A stretch of DNA of 64,000 bases, taken from Melastoma dodecandrum. Its lineage: Eukaryota; Streptophyta; Magnoliopsida; Myrtales; Melastomataceae. The notes beneath the pieces were generated by a model. That model saw only the letters and a list, made by a program, of their open reading frames with translations. It was not told the DNA's origin and ran no database searches. This document shows, one piece after another, positions 18,204 through 27,804 of this stretch; the stretch's first letter is position 1; every line of letters starts with the position of its first letter. The stretch spans positions 124,001 through 188,000 of the forward strand of contig JARUPY010000385.1 in assembly GCA_029817715.1 (NCBI GenBank), given 5' to 3'. The position numbers were made by a program, and so were the translations under genes.

Positions 18204-19171
18204 CCCTCGCCCCGCGCCAGGGCGAGGGCTCGAGTGTAGACGACGCGTCGCGGCTGCCCGGTCTCGTCGGCCACGAGGGTTGCGGCATCCTTGATCGAGT
18301 GCCGCTCCAGCGCGGTCCGAAGCAGGGCGTCGAGGGCGGCATCTCCTTCGACCGTTCGCTCCGCGGCCGTCGCCGCCCCGATGATGACGACGATCTCGCC
18401 TTTCGGTGGCCCGTCTTCGCCGAAGCGCGCGCTGAGGGCGCCGAGCGTGTCGCGCCGGATGGTCTCGTAGAGTTTCGTCAGTTCCCGGGTCACGGCTGCC
18501 GGGCGGTCGGCTCCGAGCACCGTGGCGGCATCGGCCAGCATCTCGGGCAGCCGATGCGGCGATTCGAACAGGACCAGCGTACCCGGCACTTGAATCAGCG
18601 CCTCCAGGCGGTTGCGCCGGGCGCCGGCCTTCTGCGGCAGAAAGCCTTCGAAGAAGAAGCGGTCGGTCGGCAGGCCCGCCGCGACCAGGGCGGTCATCAC
18701 GGCCGAGGGACCGGGGACCGGCGTGATCGGGATGCCGGCCTCGATCGCGGACTGGACCAGTTTATAGCCCGGATCGGAAACGAGCGGCGTCCCCGCATCC
18801 GAGACGAGGGCCAGCGCTTCGCCGGCCTGCAGCCGTCCAACCATCCGCTCGCGCACCGCCTCGTTCGAATGCTCGTGGTAGGCAAGCAGCGGCGTCGTGA
18901 TCCCGTAATGGGCGAGCAGGTTGCGCGTGACCCGCGTATCTTCCGCCAGCACCGCATCGGCCGCCGCGAGGGTCGCCAGCGCGCGGATCGTGATGTCGCG
19001 CAGGTTGCCGATGGGCGTCGCCACGATGTGCAGGCCGGGTGCGAGCGGTTCGGCCTCGCTGGCGGGCCCGCACGCCGTGAAGGTCAGGGTCCGCGGACGC
19101 TCCGTGCCGGGCTTCCGTGACGGGGCTCTCGTCGGCGGAGCGGTGCCTGGGGCGTCGAATCGGCGGGTCAT
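18200..19171 (-). CDS. rsmI: 16S rRNA (cytidine(1402)-2'-O)-methyltransferase
   Basis: This 323-aa SAM-dependent methyltransferase modifies the ribose of C1402 in 16S rRNA. Family motifs include GLHIVATPIGNLRDITIRA, AEDTRVTRNLL, VSDAGTPLVSDPG and PVPGPSAVMTAL. The start at 19171 gives an N-terminal tail of about 45 residues before the fold; a GTG/ATG nearer to the domain is possible. It overlaps yraN by 4 bases. The gene is divergent from the lipoprotein at 19307. Confidence 0.94.
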   Translation of the reverse strand: MTRRFDAPGTAPPTRAPSRKPGTERPRTLTFTACGPASEAEPLAPGLHIVATPIGNLRDITIRALATLAAADAVLAEDTRVTRNLLAHYGITTPLLAYHEHSNEAVRERMVGRLQAGEALALVSDAGTPLVSDPGYKLVQSAIEAGIPITPVPGPSAVMTALVAAGLPTDRFFFEGFLPQKAGARRNRLEALIQVPGTLVLFESPHRLPEMLADAATVLGADRPAAVTRELTKLYETIRRDTLGALSARFGEDGPPKGEIVVIIGAATAAERTVEGDAALDALLRTALERHSIKDAATLVADETGQPRRVVYTRALALARGEG

Positions 19172-19306
19172 CGTTGGCGATCTTGCCACACTGGCCGGCT
19201 CTCGTCGCGGCACCGGGCGCCCACAGGGGGGAAGTCCGCGCCGACGCGTTTACATTTCCCCAGCCGGTCGTCAGGCTACCCCTGCCTGCTTGAGGGAGTC
19301 CGCGCG

Positions 19307-20565
19307 ATGGCGCGTCCGACACGGGTGCGGAAGGGTACTCCGCACGCCGCCGCTCTGATCGCCGCGCTGTGCGCCGCCCTGCCGCTCCTCGGTGGCTGCC
19401 TCGCCACCGACGGCACGCGGCGTCGACCGTCGGCGCAGGCCGAGCTGTCGCCGCCCGCGGGGGTGCCGCAGGCTCCGGGCGCCGACGCGCCGGCGATGCC
19501 CGCCGCGGCGGGCGGACAACGCATCGGTTCCGGGTCCGTCAAGGTCGCCCTGGTGCTGCCGCTGACCGGACAGGGGGCGACGGTGGGCACCGCCATGCGC
19601 AATGCTGCGCAACTCGCCTTCGACGAAGCCCAGCAGCCGGATCTGACCATCCTGGTCGAGGACGATCACGGCAGCCCGGACGGTGCCCGGGAGGCGACTC
19701 AGGACGCAGTGCGGCAGGGCGCCGAGATCGTCCTCGGGCCCCTGTTCGCCGGAAGCGTGCAGGCTGCCTCCGCCGTGACGCGGGCGGCGGGCAAGCCGGT
19801 GATCGGATTCTCCACCGACGCGACGGTGGCGACCCGCAATGTCTATCTCCTCAGCTTCCTGCCGCAGCCGGAGGTCGACCGCGTCGTCGAGGAGTCGGTC
19901 GCGGCCGGCAAGCGCTCCTTCGCGGCGCTGATCCCCGAGACCGCCTACGGCAACGCCGTGGAGGCGGCCTTCCGCGAGTCCGTGGCGCGCCGGGGCGCCC
20001 GCGTAGCGGCGGTGGAGCGATACCCCGCGGGTGCATCCGGCCCCGCCGTGGAGCGGCTGGCCCGTGTGATCACCGGCCCCGGCGCGACGGCCGACGCGCT
20101 GTTCATCCCGGAAACCGCCGAGGGGCTGCCGGGCGTCGCGGCGGCCCTAACCAAGGCCGGCTTCTCGCCGGCCCGCGTCCGCCCGTCGGCACGGCCCTCT
20201 GGAACGAGCCGGCGCTGTTCGCGCTCCCGGCGCTGCAGGGCGGCCGGTTTGCCGCGGCGGATCGTGGCGGCTTTTCCGGGTTCAGCGGACGCTACCAAGC
20301 CAAATTCGGTGCCGTTCCCCCGCGCGTCGCGTCCCTCGCCTATGACGCCGTGATGCTGACGGCGGCGCTAACACGGCAATACGGCTCGCAGCGTTTCGCC
20401 GAGGCGACCCTGACCAACGGTGCGGGCTTTGCCGGGGTCGACGGTACGTTCCGGTTCCGTCCGGACGGCCAGAGCGAGCGGGCGTTGGCGGTCTACGAGA
20501 TCCGCAACAACGCCGCGACCATCGTGAGCCCCGCCCCGCGGGTCCTGGCCAAGCCCGGCCTCTGA
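19307..20565 (+). pseudogene. Penicillin-binding protein activator-like lipoprotein, frameshifted
   Basis: This gene encodes an LpoA/LppC-like periplasmic-binding fold lipoprotein (lipobox LLGGC, residues ~28-32; then VKVALVLPLTGQGATVG). The first ~290 codons are in one frame, but the last ~125 (from VGTALWNEPALFALPAL to the end) are in another. The break is at 20183-20184, where one base is missing in a short C run (cgc-ccg becomes cgc-cc-gtc). As it stands the reading frame ends at 20353 with nonsense C-terminal sequence. LpoA-like proteins activate PBP1-type synthases; the neighbours rsmI and yraN support the identity. A real inactivation or a sequencing error are both possible. Confidence 0.8.
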
Positions 20566-21741
20566 TCAAGCGGCGAGTTCGGCGACGATCGCGTTGAGCA
20601 CCGGGGCACCGCGCGGGGTGACGGCGATGCGGCCGCCGGGGCGCTTCTCCAGCAGGCCATCGCCTGCCAGCATGCCGATCCGGTTGCCGTTCAGGGGCCG
20701 ACCCTTCAGGGCGGCGTAGCGCTCCGGATCGATCCCCTCGCGCAGCCGCAGGCCCATCACGAGGAACTCGTCGGCTTGGTCGGCGGGCGAGAGGTTTTCG
20801 GTCTCGACGATGCCGTGGCCGTCGCGCTCGACCCGGGCGAGCCACGCCTCCGGGCCGCGCTCGGTCACGGTGCCGATCCGCCCCGCGTCGGTGACCAGGC
20901 GCCCGTGCGCCCCGGGTCCGATCCCGGCATATTCGCCGTAGCGCCAGTAGAGCAGGTTGTGGCGCGATTCCGAACCGGGCCGAGCGTGGTTGGAGATTTC
21001 GTAGGCGGGCAGGCCGGCGCCTGCGCAGAGGTCCTGCGTCACGTCGAAGAGGGCACGGCCGGTCTCGTCGTCCGGAACCACCAGCTTGCCCGCGCCCGCG
21101 AGGCCGTAGAAGGGCGTGCCCGGCTCGATGGTGAGCTGGTAGAGGGACAGGTGCTCGCCGGCGCGCGCCAGAGCCTCGCGGAGTTCGGCACGCCACTGCG
21201 CGGGGCTCTGCCCGGATCGGGCATAGATCAGATCGAAGGATGTGCGCGTGAAGGTGGCCTGTGCCACGCGAATCGCGTCGAGCGCCTGCGCCACGTCGTG
21301 CAGCCGGCCGAGCGTCCGCAGCGAGGAATCGTCGAGCGCCTGCACGCCGAGCGAGACCCGGTTGACTCCGGCGGCACGATAGCCGCGGAAGCGGGCCGCC
21401 TCCACGCTCGACGGGTTGGCTTCCAAGGTGATCTCCGCGTCCGGCGACACCGGCCAGCGCGCCGCCACGGCGTCGAGCAGGCCGGCGACCGTGGCGGGCT
21501 GCATCAGCGACGGCGTACCACCCCCGAGGAAGATGCTGGTGACGGTCCGGCCGGGCGTGCGCGCCGCGGCATGGTCGATCTCGGCCCGGAACGCATCGAG
21601 GAAGCGCGGCTCGTCGACGCCCGCATGACGGACGTGGCTGTTGAAGTCGCAATACGGGCACTTCGCGGCGCAGAAAGGCCAGTGCAGGTAGATGCCGAAT
21701 CCCGCATCGCGGGTCGGGTGGTCCGGTCCGGGCAAGGTCAT
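20566..21741 (-). CDS. hemW: Radical SAM heme chaperone HemW
   Basis: This 391-aa protein has the radical-SAM cluster motif CAAKCPYCDF (Cys24, 28, 31), the LGGGTPSLM SAM-binding stretch, SLGVQALDD and the C-terminal HemN-type domain. HemW inserts heme and is often mis-annotated as coproporphyrinogen dehydrogenase; the single CxxxCxxC-F motif and absence of the HemN N-terminal extension favour HemW. The ATG at 21741 is chosen; a TTG at 21780 would add 13 residues. The 39-bp gap to rdgB and same strand suggest an operon rph-rdgB-hemW. Confidence 0.9.
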   Translation of the reverse strand: MTLPGPDHPTRDAGFGIYLHWPFCAAKCPYCDFNSHVRHAGVDEPRFLDAFRAEIDHAAARTPGRTVTSIFLGGGTPSLMQPATVAGLLDAVAARWPVSPDAEITLEANPSSVEAARFRGYRAAGVNRVSLGVQALDDSSLRTLGRLHDVAQALDAIRVAQATFTRTSFDLIYARSGQSPAQWRAELREALARAGEHLSLYQLTIEPGTPFYGLAGAGKLVVPDDETGRALFDVTQDLCAGAGLPAYEISNHARPGSESRHNLLYWRYGEYAGIGPGAHGRLVTDAGRIGTVTERGPEAWLARVERDGHGIVETENLSPADQADEFLVMGLRLREGIDPERYAALKGRPLNGNRIGMLAGDGLLEKRPGGRIAVTPRGAPVLNAIVAELAA

Positions 21742-21780
21742 GATGGGCCGGGATGTGAGGGCAGGCGCCCGGTTTGGCAA

Positions 21781-22410
21781 TCAGGAGCCGCGGGCCAGAC
21801 AGGCGCGCCTCAGTTCCACGAAGGCCCGGGCGCGGTGCGACAGCCCCTGCCCACGCTGCCAATCGACGCCGTGCTTCTCCTCTGCCGTCATCTCGCCGAA
21901 GGTGCGGTCGTGCCCGTCCGGACGGAAGATCGGATCGTAGCCGAAACCGGCCGAGCCCCGCGCTGGCACGAGATCGCCGAAAACCCGGCCCTCGAACAGC
22001 TCGGTGCGACCGTCCGGCCAGGCGAGCACGAGTGCCGAGACGAAATGCGCCCGCCTGTCCTGCGCACCGCGCCGCTCCAACTCGGCGAAGATCCGCGCCA
22101 TGGCGCCGGCGAAATCCTTGGTCGGGCCGGCCCATCGAGCGGAGAAGATGCCGGGCGCCCCATCGAGGGCATCGACGCAGAGGCCCGAATCATCCGCAAA
22201 AGCCGGGAGGCCGGTCGCCTCGGCGGCGGCATGAGCCTTGATCGCGGCGTTCTCGGCGAACATCGTGCCGGTTTCCTCGGGTTCCGGCAGGCCGAGTTCG
22301 CCGGCCGACACGGCCTCGATTCCGAAGGGCGCCAGCAAGTCGCGCATCTCGGCGAGCTTCCCGGCATTGTGGGTCGCGATGACCACCTTACCCGTCAGCC
22401 GCCGGCTCAC
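21781..22410 (-). CDS. rdgB: XTP/dITP diphosphatase (non-canonical purine NTPase)
   Basis: This 209-aa protein is a member of the RdgB/HAM1 family that hydrolyses ITP, dITP and XTP to keep them out of nucleic acids. Motifs visible are [50 protein letters not shown] and [11 protein letters not shown]. The GTG start overlaps the rph stop by 4 bases (GTGA). Confidence 0.94.
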   Translation of the reverse strand: MSRRLTGKVVIATHNAGKLAEMRDLLAPFGIEAVSAGELGLPEPEETGTMFAENAAIKAHAAAEATGLPAFADDSGLCVDALDGAPGIFSARWAGPTKDFAGAMARIFAELERRGAQDRRAHFVSALVLAWPDGRTELFEGRVFGDLVPARGSAGFGYDPIFRPDGHDRTFGEMTAEEKHGVDWQRGQGLSHRARAFVELRRACLARGS

Positions 22411-23120
22411 GCGACCGCCTCCGTCTGGAGGGCGACCAGCCGTTCGGTGCCGGCGCGGGCGAGGCGCAACAATTCGAGGAGCTGATCCTGCGAGAACGGC
22501 TCCATCTCCGCGGTACCCTGCACCTCGACGATGCCGCCCCGGCCGGTAAGCACGAAATTGGCATCGGTCTCGGCGGCCGAATCCTCGGCGTAGTCGAGGT
22601 CGAGCACCGGCGTGCCCTTGTAGAGCCCGCAAGAGACGGCCGCGACGTGGTCGCGCAGCGGATCGACCGAGATGATCGAGCGCGTCCGCATCCAGGCGAA
22701 ACAATCGTGCAGGGCCACCCAGGCGCCGGTGATGGCGGCCGTGCGGGTGCCGCCGTCCGCCTGGATCACGTCGCAATCCACCGTGACCTGACGCTCGCCG
22801 AGGGCCGGCAGGTTGGTCACGGCCCGGAGCGACCGGCCGATCAGGCGCTGGATCTCCTGGGTCCGCCCGGACGGCTTGCCGGCACCGATCTCGCGCCGGG
22901 TGCGTTCGTGCGTCGCACGCGGGAGCATGGCGTACTCGGCCGTCACCCAGCCCTTGCCCGAACCGCGCAGCCACGGGGGGCCGCGCTCCTCCAGCGAGGC
23001 GGTGCAGAGCACCCGGGTGTTGCCGAAGCTCACGAGGCACGAGCCCTCGGCGTAGCGCGAGACCGCGCGCTCGAGGCTGACGGGCCGCAACTCGTCGGCG
23101 GCACGCTTGGAAGGCCGCAT
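22407..23120 (-). CDS. rph: Ribonuclease PH
   Basis: This 237-aa phosphorolytic exonuclease trims the 3' ends of tRNA precursors. The N-terminal [48 protein letters not shown] and [18 protein letters not shown] are typical. It overlaps rdgB by 4 bases and is divergent from hrcA across a 118-bp gap. The pairing of rph-rdgB-hemW with hrcA is common in alphaproteobacteria. Confidence 0.96.
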   Translation of the reverse strand: MRPSKRAADELRPVSLERAVSRYAEGSCLVSFGNTRVLCTASLEERGPPWLRGSGKGWVTAEYAMLPRATHERTRREIGAGKPSGRTQEIQRLIGRSLRAVTNLPALGERQVTVDCDVIQADGGTRTAAITGAWVALHDCFAWMRTRSIISVDPLRDHVAAVSCGLYKGTPVLDLDYAEDSAAETDANFVLTGRGGIVEVQGTAEMEPFSQDQLLELLRLARAGTERLVALQTEAVA

Positions 23121-23196
23121 TGCGGACCCCTTCTGTAAGGAAAGTCGAGGGCCGGGCTCTTAGGCCGAGCCGTCACCGCGGGCAAGCAGCGCGGGG

Positions 23197-23224
23197 CGGA
23201 TTGATCCCGGCGGATTGATCCCGG
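23197..23224. repeat. Tandem 14-bp duplication upstream of hrcA
   Basis: Two perfect head-to-tail copies of cggattgatcccgg lie at 23197-23210 and 23211-23224, between rph and hrcA. They run directly into the palindrome at 23221-23236. Confidence 0.8.
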
Positions 23225-23236
23225 ACGGCCGTCCGG
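23221..23236. promoter_or_regulatory. 16-bp perfect palindrome just before hrcA
   Basis: The sequence ccggacggccgtccgg is a perfect 8+8 palindrome ending 2 bases before the proposed hrcA ATG. It could be an operator or an mRNA hairpin that limits hrcA translation. It is not the CIRCE element bound by HrcA (no TTAGCACTC arms). Confidence 0.45.
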
Positions 23237-23238
23237 AC

Positions 23239-24357
23239 ATGATCGGACCACAGGACCAGAGCGTGACAGACCCGAACCCACGATTTTCCAACGGCCCATC
23301 GATGCAAGCGCTTGCCGCCCTGAACGAGCGCGCTCGGGAGATCTTCCGGCAGATCGTCGAGAGCTATCTCACCACGGGTGAGCCGGTGGGCTCGCGCAAC
23401 CTCGCGCGGATCCTGCCGATGGCGCTTTCGCCGGCCTCGATCCGCAACGTGATGGCGGATCTGGAGCATTCCGGCCTGATCTTCGCGCCGCACACCTCCG
23501 CCGGCCGGCTGCCGACCGAATTGGGCCTGCGCTTCTTCGTCGACGCCATGTTGGAACTCGGCGACGTCAGCCAGGACGAACAGACCCGGATCGAGGCGCA
23601 GATGCGGGCTGCCGCCTCGGGCCACACGTTCGATTCGGCACTGGCCGAGGCTTCGACCATGCTGTCGGGCATTTCCCGCGGGGCCGGCGTGGTGCTGACC
23701 ACCAAGGCCAATGTCAACCTGAAGCATATCGAGTTCGTGCGCCTGGATCCGGCCCGGGCCCTGGTCGTGCTGGTCTCGGATGACGGGTCCGTGGAGAACC
23801 GGCTGGTGGATCTGCCGCCGGGTCTGCCAGCGGGCGCACTTCAGGAGGCGACCAACTTTCTGAATGCGCGCCTGCGGGGCCGGACCCTCGGCTCCCTGAG
23901 GGCGGAGATCGAGGCCAGCCGTCGGGCGATGAAGCGGGAACTCGATGCCCTGACCGAGCGCCTCGTCGATGCCGGGCTGGCGACACCCGTGGGCCCGACC
24001 GAGGCCCGCCAACTGATCGTGCGTGGACAGGCCAACCTGCTCGACGACCTGCGCGCGGTCGAGGATCTCGAGCGGATCCGGCTACTCTTCAACGATCTGG
24101 AAAGCCAAAAGGACGTGATCGACCTCCTGGCCCGGGCCGAGGGGGGCGATGGTGTGCGGATTTTCATCGGGTCGGAGAACAAGCTGTTCTCGCTCTCGGG
24201 CTCGTCGCTGATTGCAGCTCCGTTCCGGGATGGAGCCCAGAAGATCGTCGGCGTGGTCGGGGTGATCGGCCCGACGCGGTTGAATTATGCCCGGATCGTG
24301 CCGATGGTCGACTACACCGCCCGCGTCGTCTCGAAGCTGCTCGACGGGGGGCGGTGA
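23239..24357 (+). CDS. hrcA: Heat-inducible transcription repressor HrcA
   Basis: This 372-aa repressor controls chaperone genes through the CIRCE operator. An N-terminal winged helix ([20 protein letters not shown], then [18 protein letters not shown] and [10 protein letters not shown]) is followed by a GAF-like domain with [16 protein letters not shown] and [24 protein letters not shown]. The ATG at 23239 is chosen; a GTG at 23263 is an alternative. In many relatives grpE follows directly, but here a 500-bp non-coding region follows instead. Confidence 0.95.
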   Translation: MIGPQDQSVTDPNPRFSNGPSMQALAALNERAREIFRQIVESYLTTGEPVGSRNLARILPMALSPASIRNVMADLEHSGLIFAPHTSAGRLPTELGLRFFVDAMLELGDVSQDEQTRIEAQMRAAASGHTFDSALAEASTMLSGISRGAGVVLTTKANVNLKHIEFVRLDPARALVVLVSDDGSVENRLVDLPPGLPAGALQEATNFLNARLRGRTLGSLRAEIEASRRAMKRELDALTERLVDAGLATPVGPTEARQLIVRGQANLLDDLRAVEDLERIRLLFNDLESQKDVIDLLARAEGGDGVRIFIGSENKLFSLSGSSLIAAPFRDGAQKIVGVVGVIGPTRLNYARIVPMVDYTARVVSKLLDGGR

Positions 24358-24424
24358 CAGGGCTGCCGACCCGGGTTCACGGATCGCACCGCGTGCGTGC
24401 GCCGGTTGGCCCGTCGCAAGCACC

Positions 24425-24530
24425 CGTCATTCCTGGGCGCCGCAGGCGGGCCCGGACTTAAGATCCATCGACAGCGCATGACGTCGGCGCGTCCGGAGCC
24501 CGGGCTCGCCAGCGGCGCTCCGGAATGACG
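24425..24530. repeat. Interspersed repeat with 17-bp terminal inverted repeats
   Basis: The ends cgtcattcctgggcgcc (24425-24441) and ggcgctccggaatgacg (24514-24530) are inverted copies matching at 15 of 17 positions. The element is 106 bp and does not code. Its form is that of a small non-autonomous or REP-like intergenic element. Confidence 0.65.
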
Positions 24531-24707
24531 ATGGAGGATCTCGCGAGCGCTCACCGCAACAGAGGACGATATTGAGAGCTCAAGCGCCTCAAAGATAAAT
24601 TTCCCAGTTCGTGACGTCCTCGCCCGTACGGGTTCGTGGAGTCACAAATCGGATTTGGGGACTATCGCCGCGTTGCCACGTTTGACGGTCCGTGTCTCCG
24701 ACGCGCT

Positions 24708-24735
24708 CTCCCTCCGCCCTCCGCGGGGGAGGGAG
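24708..24735. terminator. GC-rich hairpin, possible terminator of the convergent genes
   Basis: Arms ctccctcc and ggagggag pair perfectly over 8 bases around a 12-base loop. There is no T run on either side, so it may be a Rho-associated or mRNA-protecting hairpin rather than an intrinsic terminator. Confidence 0.3.
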
Positions 24736-24865
24736 ACGCGCGCCACCGTTCGGCGCCGCTCCGACTGCGTGGCGTGGATCCGTTAGCCCGCACCGGAGAG
24801 GGAACCCGCGCCACATCTGGCGCAGGCACCCGTCTCGGCCTCCTCACACGCGATCGGGAACGGCT

Positions 24866-25648
24866 CTAAGCCGGGATCACATCCACGATCTCGTAGGTAT
24901 CGGGATCGACAATCACGATGTCGTCGCGCACGAGGATGAAGTCGTAGCCCTCGTATTCCGGCACGATGGAGACGATCGCAGGCGGCAGCCGGTGCAGGGA
25001 CACCGAGCGCGGGATTGCGGTGCCGACCGCCAGACCGAAGGCGACGTCCCGTAGCGGCGAGACACCGAGGCGGGTGATCGAGCTGCGGAACTCCGTGCGC
25101 TGCCGTGTATCGAGGCGCCCGACGGCGCCGCGTGCGGAACCGCCCTCCCGAACGCCCCCGCGACCACCCCGCTCCCCGGCCGTGCCGCGACCACCCTGGT
25201 TCGGACTGGCACCCTCCCGGCCGCCGGGCTCCTCGCGACCGCCGCGATCGCCCCGTTCGCCGGCGCCCGGGTTGGCGCCGGGGCCGCCCCGTTCAGAGGG
25301 TCCGTTGCGCTCGGCGGCGCCGCCGGCCCGACCCGGACCCTCGGCGCCACGTCCCCCGGGTCCACCCGGCTCGGCCCCACGCGCGCCACCTTCGGCGCCG
25401 CCGGGACCGCGCATCGCACCGCCCCCCTCGGCGGCGCCGGCACCGCCCCGCATGCCGCCACCGCCGGCCGGTCCACCGCCGCCGCCACCGGCTGGACCGG
25501 CTCCGGCTCCGGCGCCGCCGCCGGCACCGCCGCCCGGCCCCCCGCCCGCCGGTCCGCCGCCACCGCCTGGACCGCCCTGCGCGAAAGCCGTCGCCGCTCC
25601 GGCGACGACAATCACGGCCGCGACCGTGTCCCTGAGTGTCCGCTTCAT
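24866..25648 (-). CDS. Exported Gly-rich protein with DUF1236 domain
   Basis: This 260-aa protein begins with a signal peptide (MKRTLRDTVAAVIVVAGAAT, cleavage after AFAQ), continues with about 145 residues that are mostly Gly, Ala, Pro, Glu and Arg, and ends with a DUF1236 domain (VGTAIPRSVSLHRLPPAIV, then YEGYDFILVRDDIVIVDP). DUF1236 proteins are periplasmic and of unknown function. GGAGCAG is well placed before the ATG at 25648. The low-complexity part is made of repeated ggc/ggt codons and could vary in length between strains. Confidence 0.85.
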   Translation of the reverse strand: MKRTLRDTVAAVIVVAGAATAFAQGGPGGGGGPAGGGPGGGAGGGAGAGAGPAGGGGGGPAGGGGMRGGAGAAEGGGAMRGPGGAEGGARGAEPGGPGGRGAEGPGRAGGAAERNGPSERGGPGANPGAGERGDRGGREEPGGREGASPNQGGRGTAGERGGRGGVREGGSARGAVGRLDTRQRTEFRSSITRLGVSPLRDVAFGLAVGTAIPRSVSLHRLPPAIVSIVPEYEGYDFILVRDDIVIVDPDTYEIVDVIPA

Positions 25649-25881
25649 GGCTTCTGCTCCTGCCGTTGCCGGGGCACCTGCCGCGCCCGCGTCGGGGCGC
25701 AACGGGCCCTCGGGCAAAACCGTTCCGTCGGACGCTCCGGACGGACGGGATGACACGGCCGCATCCTGTCCTCCGCAAAGCGTCATCACGGACTTGCGAT
25801 CAGGAGCGGCCTCTGTAACGTCGCGTCGCACGAAGAAGAGCCCGGCCGCGGCCGGAGCCAATATCGATCGACGGAGACGCC

Positions 25882-27246
25882 ATGTCCGCCTTGCGAAACG
25901 ACACGATCGGTATCGCACCGGGCGCCCACGACGACGCTGCGGACCGGAAGCGACGCATCTGGGCGATCGTCGGCTCGTCCTCCGGCAACCTCGTCGAGTG
26001 GTACGACTTCTACTGCTACGCGTTCTTCGCGCTCTACTTCGCCCCGGCCTTCTTCCCGAAGGGCGATTCCACCAGCCAGCTTCTCCAGACCGCCGGCATC
26101 TTCGCGGTGGGCTTCTTCATGCGCCCCGTCGGCGGATGGCTGTTCGGACGGATCGCCGACCGGGTCGGGCGGCGGACCTCGATGGTCATCTCCGTCCTGA
26201 TGATGTGCTTCGGCTCGCTGCTGATCGGCATCCTGCCGACCTACGAGCATGTCGGTACCCTCGCGCCGGTGCTGCTGCTCCTCGCCCGCATGCTGCAGGG
26301 CCTTTCGGTCGGCGGCGAGTACGGCACCTCGGCGACCTACATGAGCGAGGTGGCCATCAAGGGGAAACGCGGATTCTTCGCCTCGTTCCAGTACGTGACG
26401 CTGATCGGCGGCCAGCTCCTCGCCTCGCTGGTCCTCGTCCTGCTCCAGACCGTGCTGACGGGTCCCGAACTCACCGCCTGGGGCTGGCGCATCCCGTTCT
26501 TCATCGGCGCAGGACTCGCCGTCGTGGCGCTCTACCTCCGGCGCTCGCTTGCCGAGACCAAGGAGAGCGGCGACAAGGAAACCGCCGGCACCTTCGCCGA
26601 ACTGTTCAAGCACTGGCGGGCGTTCCTGGTGGTCGTGGCCTATACGGCCGGCGGCTCGTTGAGCTTCTACACCTTCACCACCTACATGCAGAAATACCTC
26701 GTCAACACCGCCGGCATGCCGAAGACATCGGCCTCGCAGGTGATGACGGTGGTGCTGTTCGTCTACATGGCGATCCAGCCGCTGTTCGGGGCCCTGTCCG
26801 ACCGGATCGGCCGCAAGGCCAACATGCTGCTCTACAGCGGTCTGGGCACCCTCATGGTCGTGCCGCTGATGACGGCGCTTGGCACCAACAAGGACCCCTA
26901 TCTCGCCTTCGCGCTGATCACGCTGGGCCTCGCCGTGGTCTCGTTCTACACGGGCATCAGCGGCATCGTGAAAGCCGAGCTGTTCCCGACCAACGTGCGC
27001 GCTCTGGGCGTTGGCCTGTCCTACGCGGTGGCCAACGCCACCTTCGGCGGCACCGCCGAGTTCGTCGCCCTCTGGTTCAAGGACAACGGCATGGAGAGCA
27101 CGTTCTTCTGGTACGTGACCGTGCTGATGGCGATCGCCTTCGTGGCCTCGCTGATCATGCCGAACCCGAAGGTCCACGGCTATCTCGACGGCGCCGGCAC
27201 CGTCGAGGAGGCGCTCGGCAAGAAGCCGCGCTTCGCCCACGCCTGA
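25882..27246 (+). CDS. MHS family (KgtP-like) dicarboxylate/alpha-ketoglutarate MFS transporter
   Basis: This 454-aa protein is a 12-helix major facilitator of the metabolite:H+ symporter family. The N-terminal [18 protein letters not shown] and the loop motifs [13 protein letters not shown] and [13 protein letters not shown] are typical, as is [15 protein letters not shown]. It most resembles alpha-ketoglutarate permease, but the substrate cannot be told from sequence alone. It is monocistronic; a hairpin at 27252-27275 likely ends its transcript. Confidence 0.88.
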   Translation: MSALRNDTIGIAPGAHDDAADRKRRIWAIVGSSSGNLVEWYDFYCYAFFALYFAPAFFPKGDSTSQLLQTAGIFAVGFFMRPVGGWLFGRIADRVGRRTSMVISVLMMCFGSLLIGILPTYEHVGTLAPVLLLLARMLQGLSVGGEYGTSATYMSEVAIKGKRGFFASFQYVTLIGGQLLASLVLVLLQTVLTGPELTAWGWRIPFFIGAGLAVVALYLRRSLAETKESGDKETAGTFAELFKHWRAFLVVVAYTAGGSLSFYTFTTYMQKYLVNTAGMPKTSASQVMTVVLFVYMAIQPLFGALSDRIGRKANMLLYSGLGTLMVVPLMTALGTNKDPYLAFALITLGLAVVSFYTGISGIVKAELFPTNVRALGVGLSYAVANATFGGTAEFVALWFKDNGMESTFFWYVTVLMAIAFVASLIMPNPKVHGYLDGAGTVEEALGKKPRFAHA

Positions 27247-27251
27247 CCGGA

Positions 27252-27275
27252 GCCGCCCGGCTGGCCTCGGGCGGC
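27252..27275 (+). terminator. Hairpin after the MHS transporter gene
   Basis: Arms gccgcccg and cgggcggc (8 perfect pairs) surround an 8-base loop, starting 6 bases after the stop codon. The trailing sequence is ctctcctg, a weak pyrimidine tail. Confidence 0.45.
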
Positions 27276-27477
27276 CTCTCCTGCTGACGCGGCGCTGGCC
27301 GACTACAACATCCACGGCCTCGTAGGATGATGCTGGAGTCGACCGGCGACGCTGTGGCGGACGCGATCATCGGCCGGATCGGAGCCCCGACCGGCAGGCC
27401 GGCCGACAGGTCCCGCCCTTTACCCGCCGCTTACTCTGTCCCGGCGAGGGTGGTCCGGTCATCCGACGAGGAATTGC

Positions 27478-27759
27478 ATGACCGATATGACCGACACCGT
27501 GGGCGTCGCCGGCGACCGGATCCGCTCGATCATCGAGCGCGTGGAACGGCTCGAGGAAGAGATCAAGGACCTCATGGAAGCCAAGAAGGAGGTCTTTGCC
27601 GAGGCCAAGGGCGAAGGCCTGGACGTCAAGATCCTCAAGGAGATCCTGAAGATCCGGAAGCAGGACAAGGACGAGCGCGAGGAGCACGAGACGCTGCTCG
27701 ACGTCTACATGCGCGCGATGGATGCCCCGTCACCGGCCCCGATCGCGCAGGCGGCCTGA
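27478..27759 (+). CDS. gapR: GapR family nucleoid-associated protein (DUF2312)
   Basis: This 93-aa protein belongs to DUF2312, the family of Caulobacter GapR, a dimeric coiled-coil protein that binds AT-rich and overtwisted DNA, including ahead of replication forks. The signature coiled coil RIRSIIERVERLEEEIKDLM and the following KEVFAEAKGEGLDVKILKEI are unmistakable. The start has a good acgagga Shine-Dalgarno sequence. It converges on purC. Confidence 0.92.
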   Translation: MTDMTDTVGVAGDRIRSIIERVERLEEEIKDLMEAKKEVFAEAKGEGLDVKILKEILKIRKQDKDEREEHETLLDVYMRAMDAPSPAPIAQAA

Positions 27760-27769
27760 GGCCGCAAAA

Positions 27770-27800
27770 GGGGGAGCGGCGCCCCGCGCGCCGCCCCCTC
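27770..27800. terminator. Hairpin between convergent gapR and purC
   Basis: Arms around gcggcg and cgccgc extend outwards with a bulge into a G run and a C run. A four-A stretch (27766-27769) precedes it, so it would carry a U tail when read on the minus strand. It can end both transcripts. Confidence 0.5.
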
Positions 27801-27804
27801 CCGG

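Larger units (their letters stand above)
24358..24865. other. Non-coding region with repeat and hairpin
   Basis: No gene is supported in this stretch between hrcA (+) and the convergent DUF1236 gene (-). It holds an inverted-repeat-ended element (24425-24530) and a hairpin with arms ctccctcc and ggagggag (24708-24735, 12-base loop). Confidence 0.6.

Noticed and set aside
23121..23238. CIRCE operator before hrcA
   Set aside because: No TTAGCACTC-N9-GAGTGCTAA arms are present; only an unrelated palindrome.
24866..25648. CRISPR-like or tandem repeat array
   Set aside because: The periodicity comes from Gly/Ala codons in a coding low-complexity region; there are no spacers.
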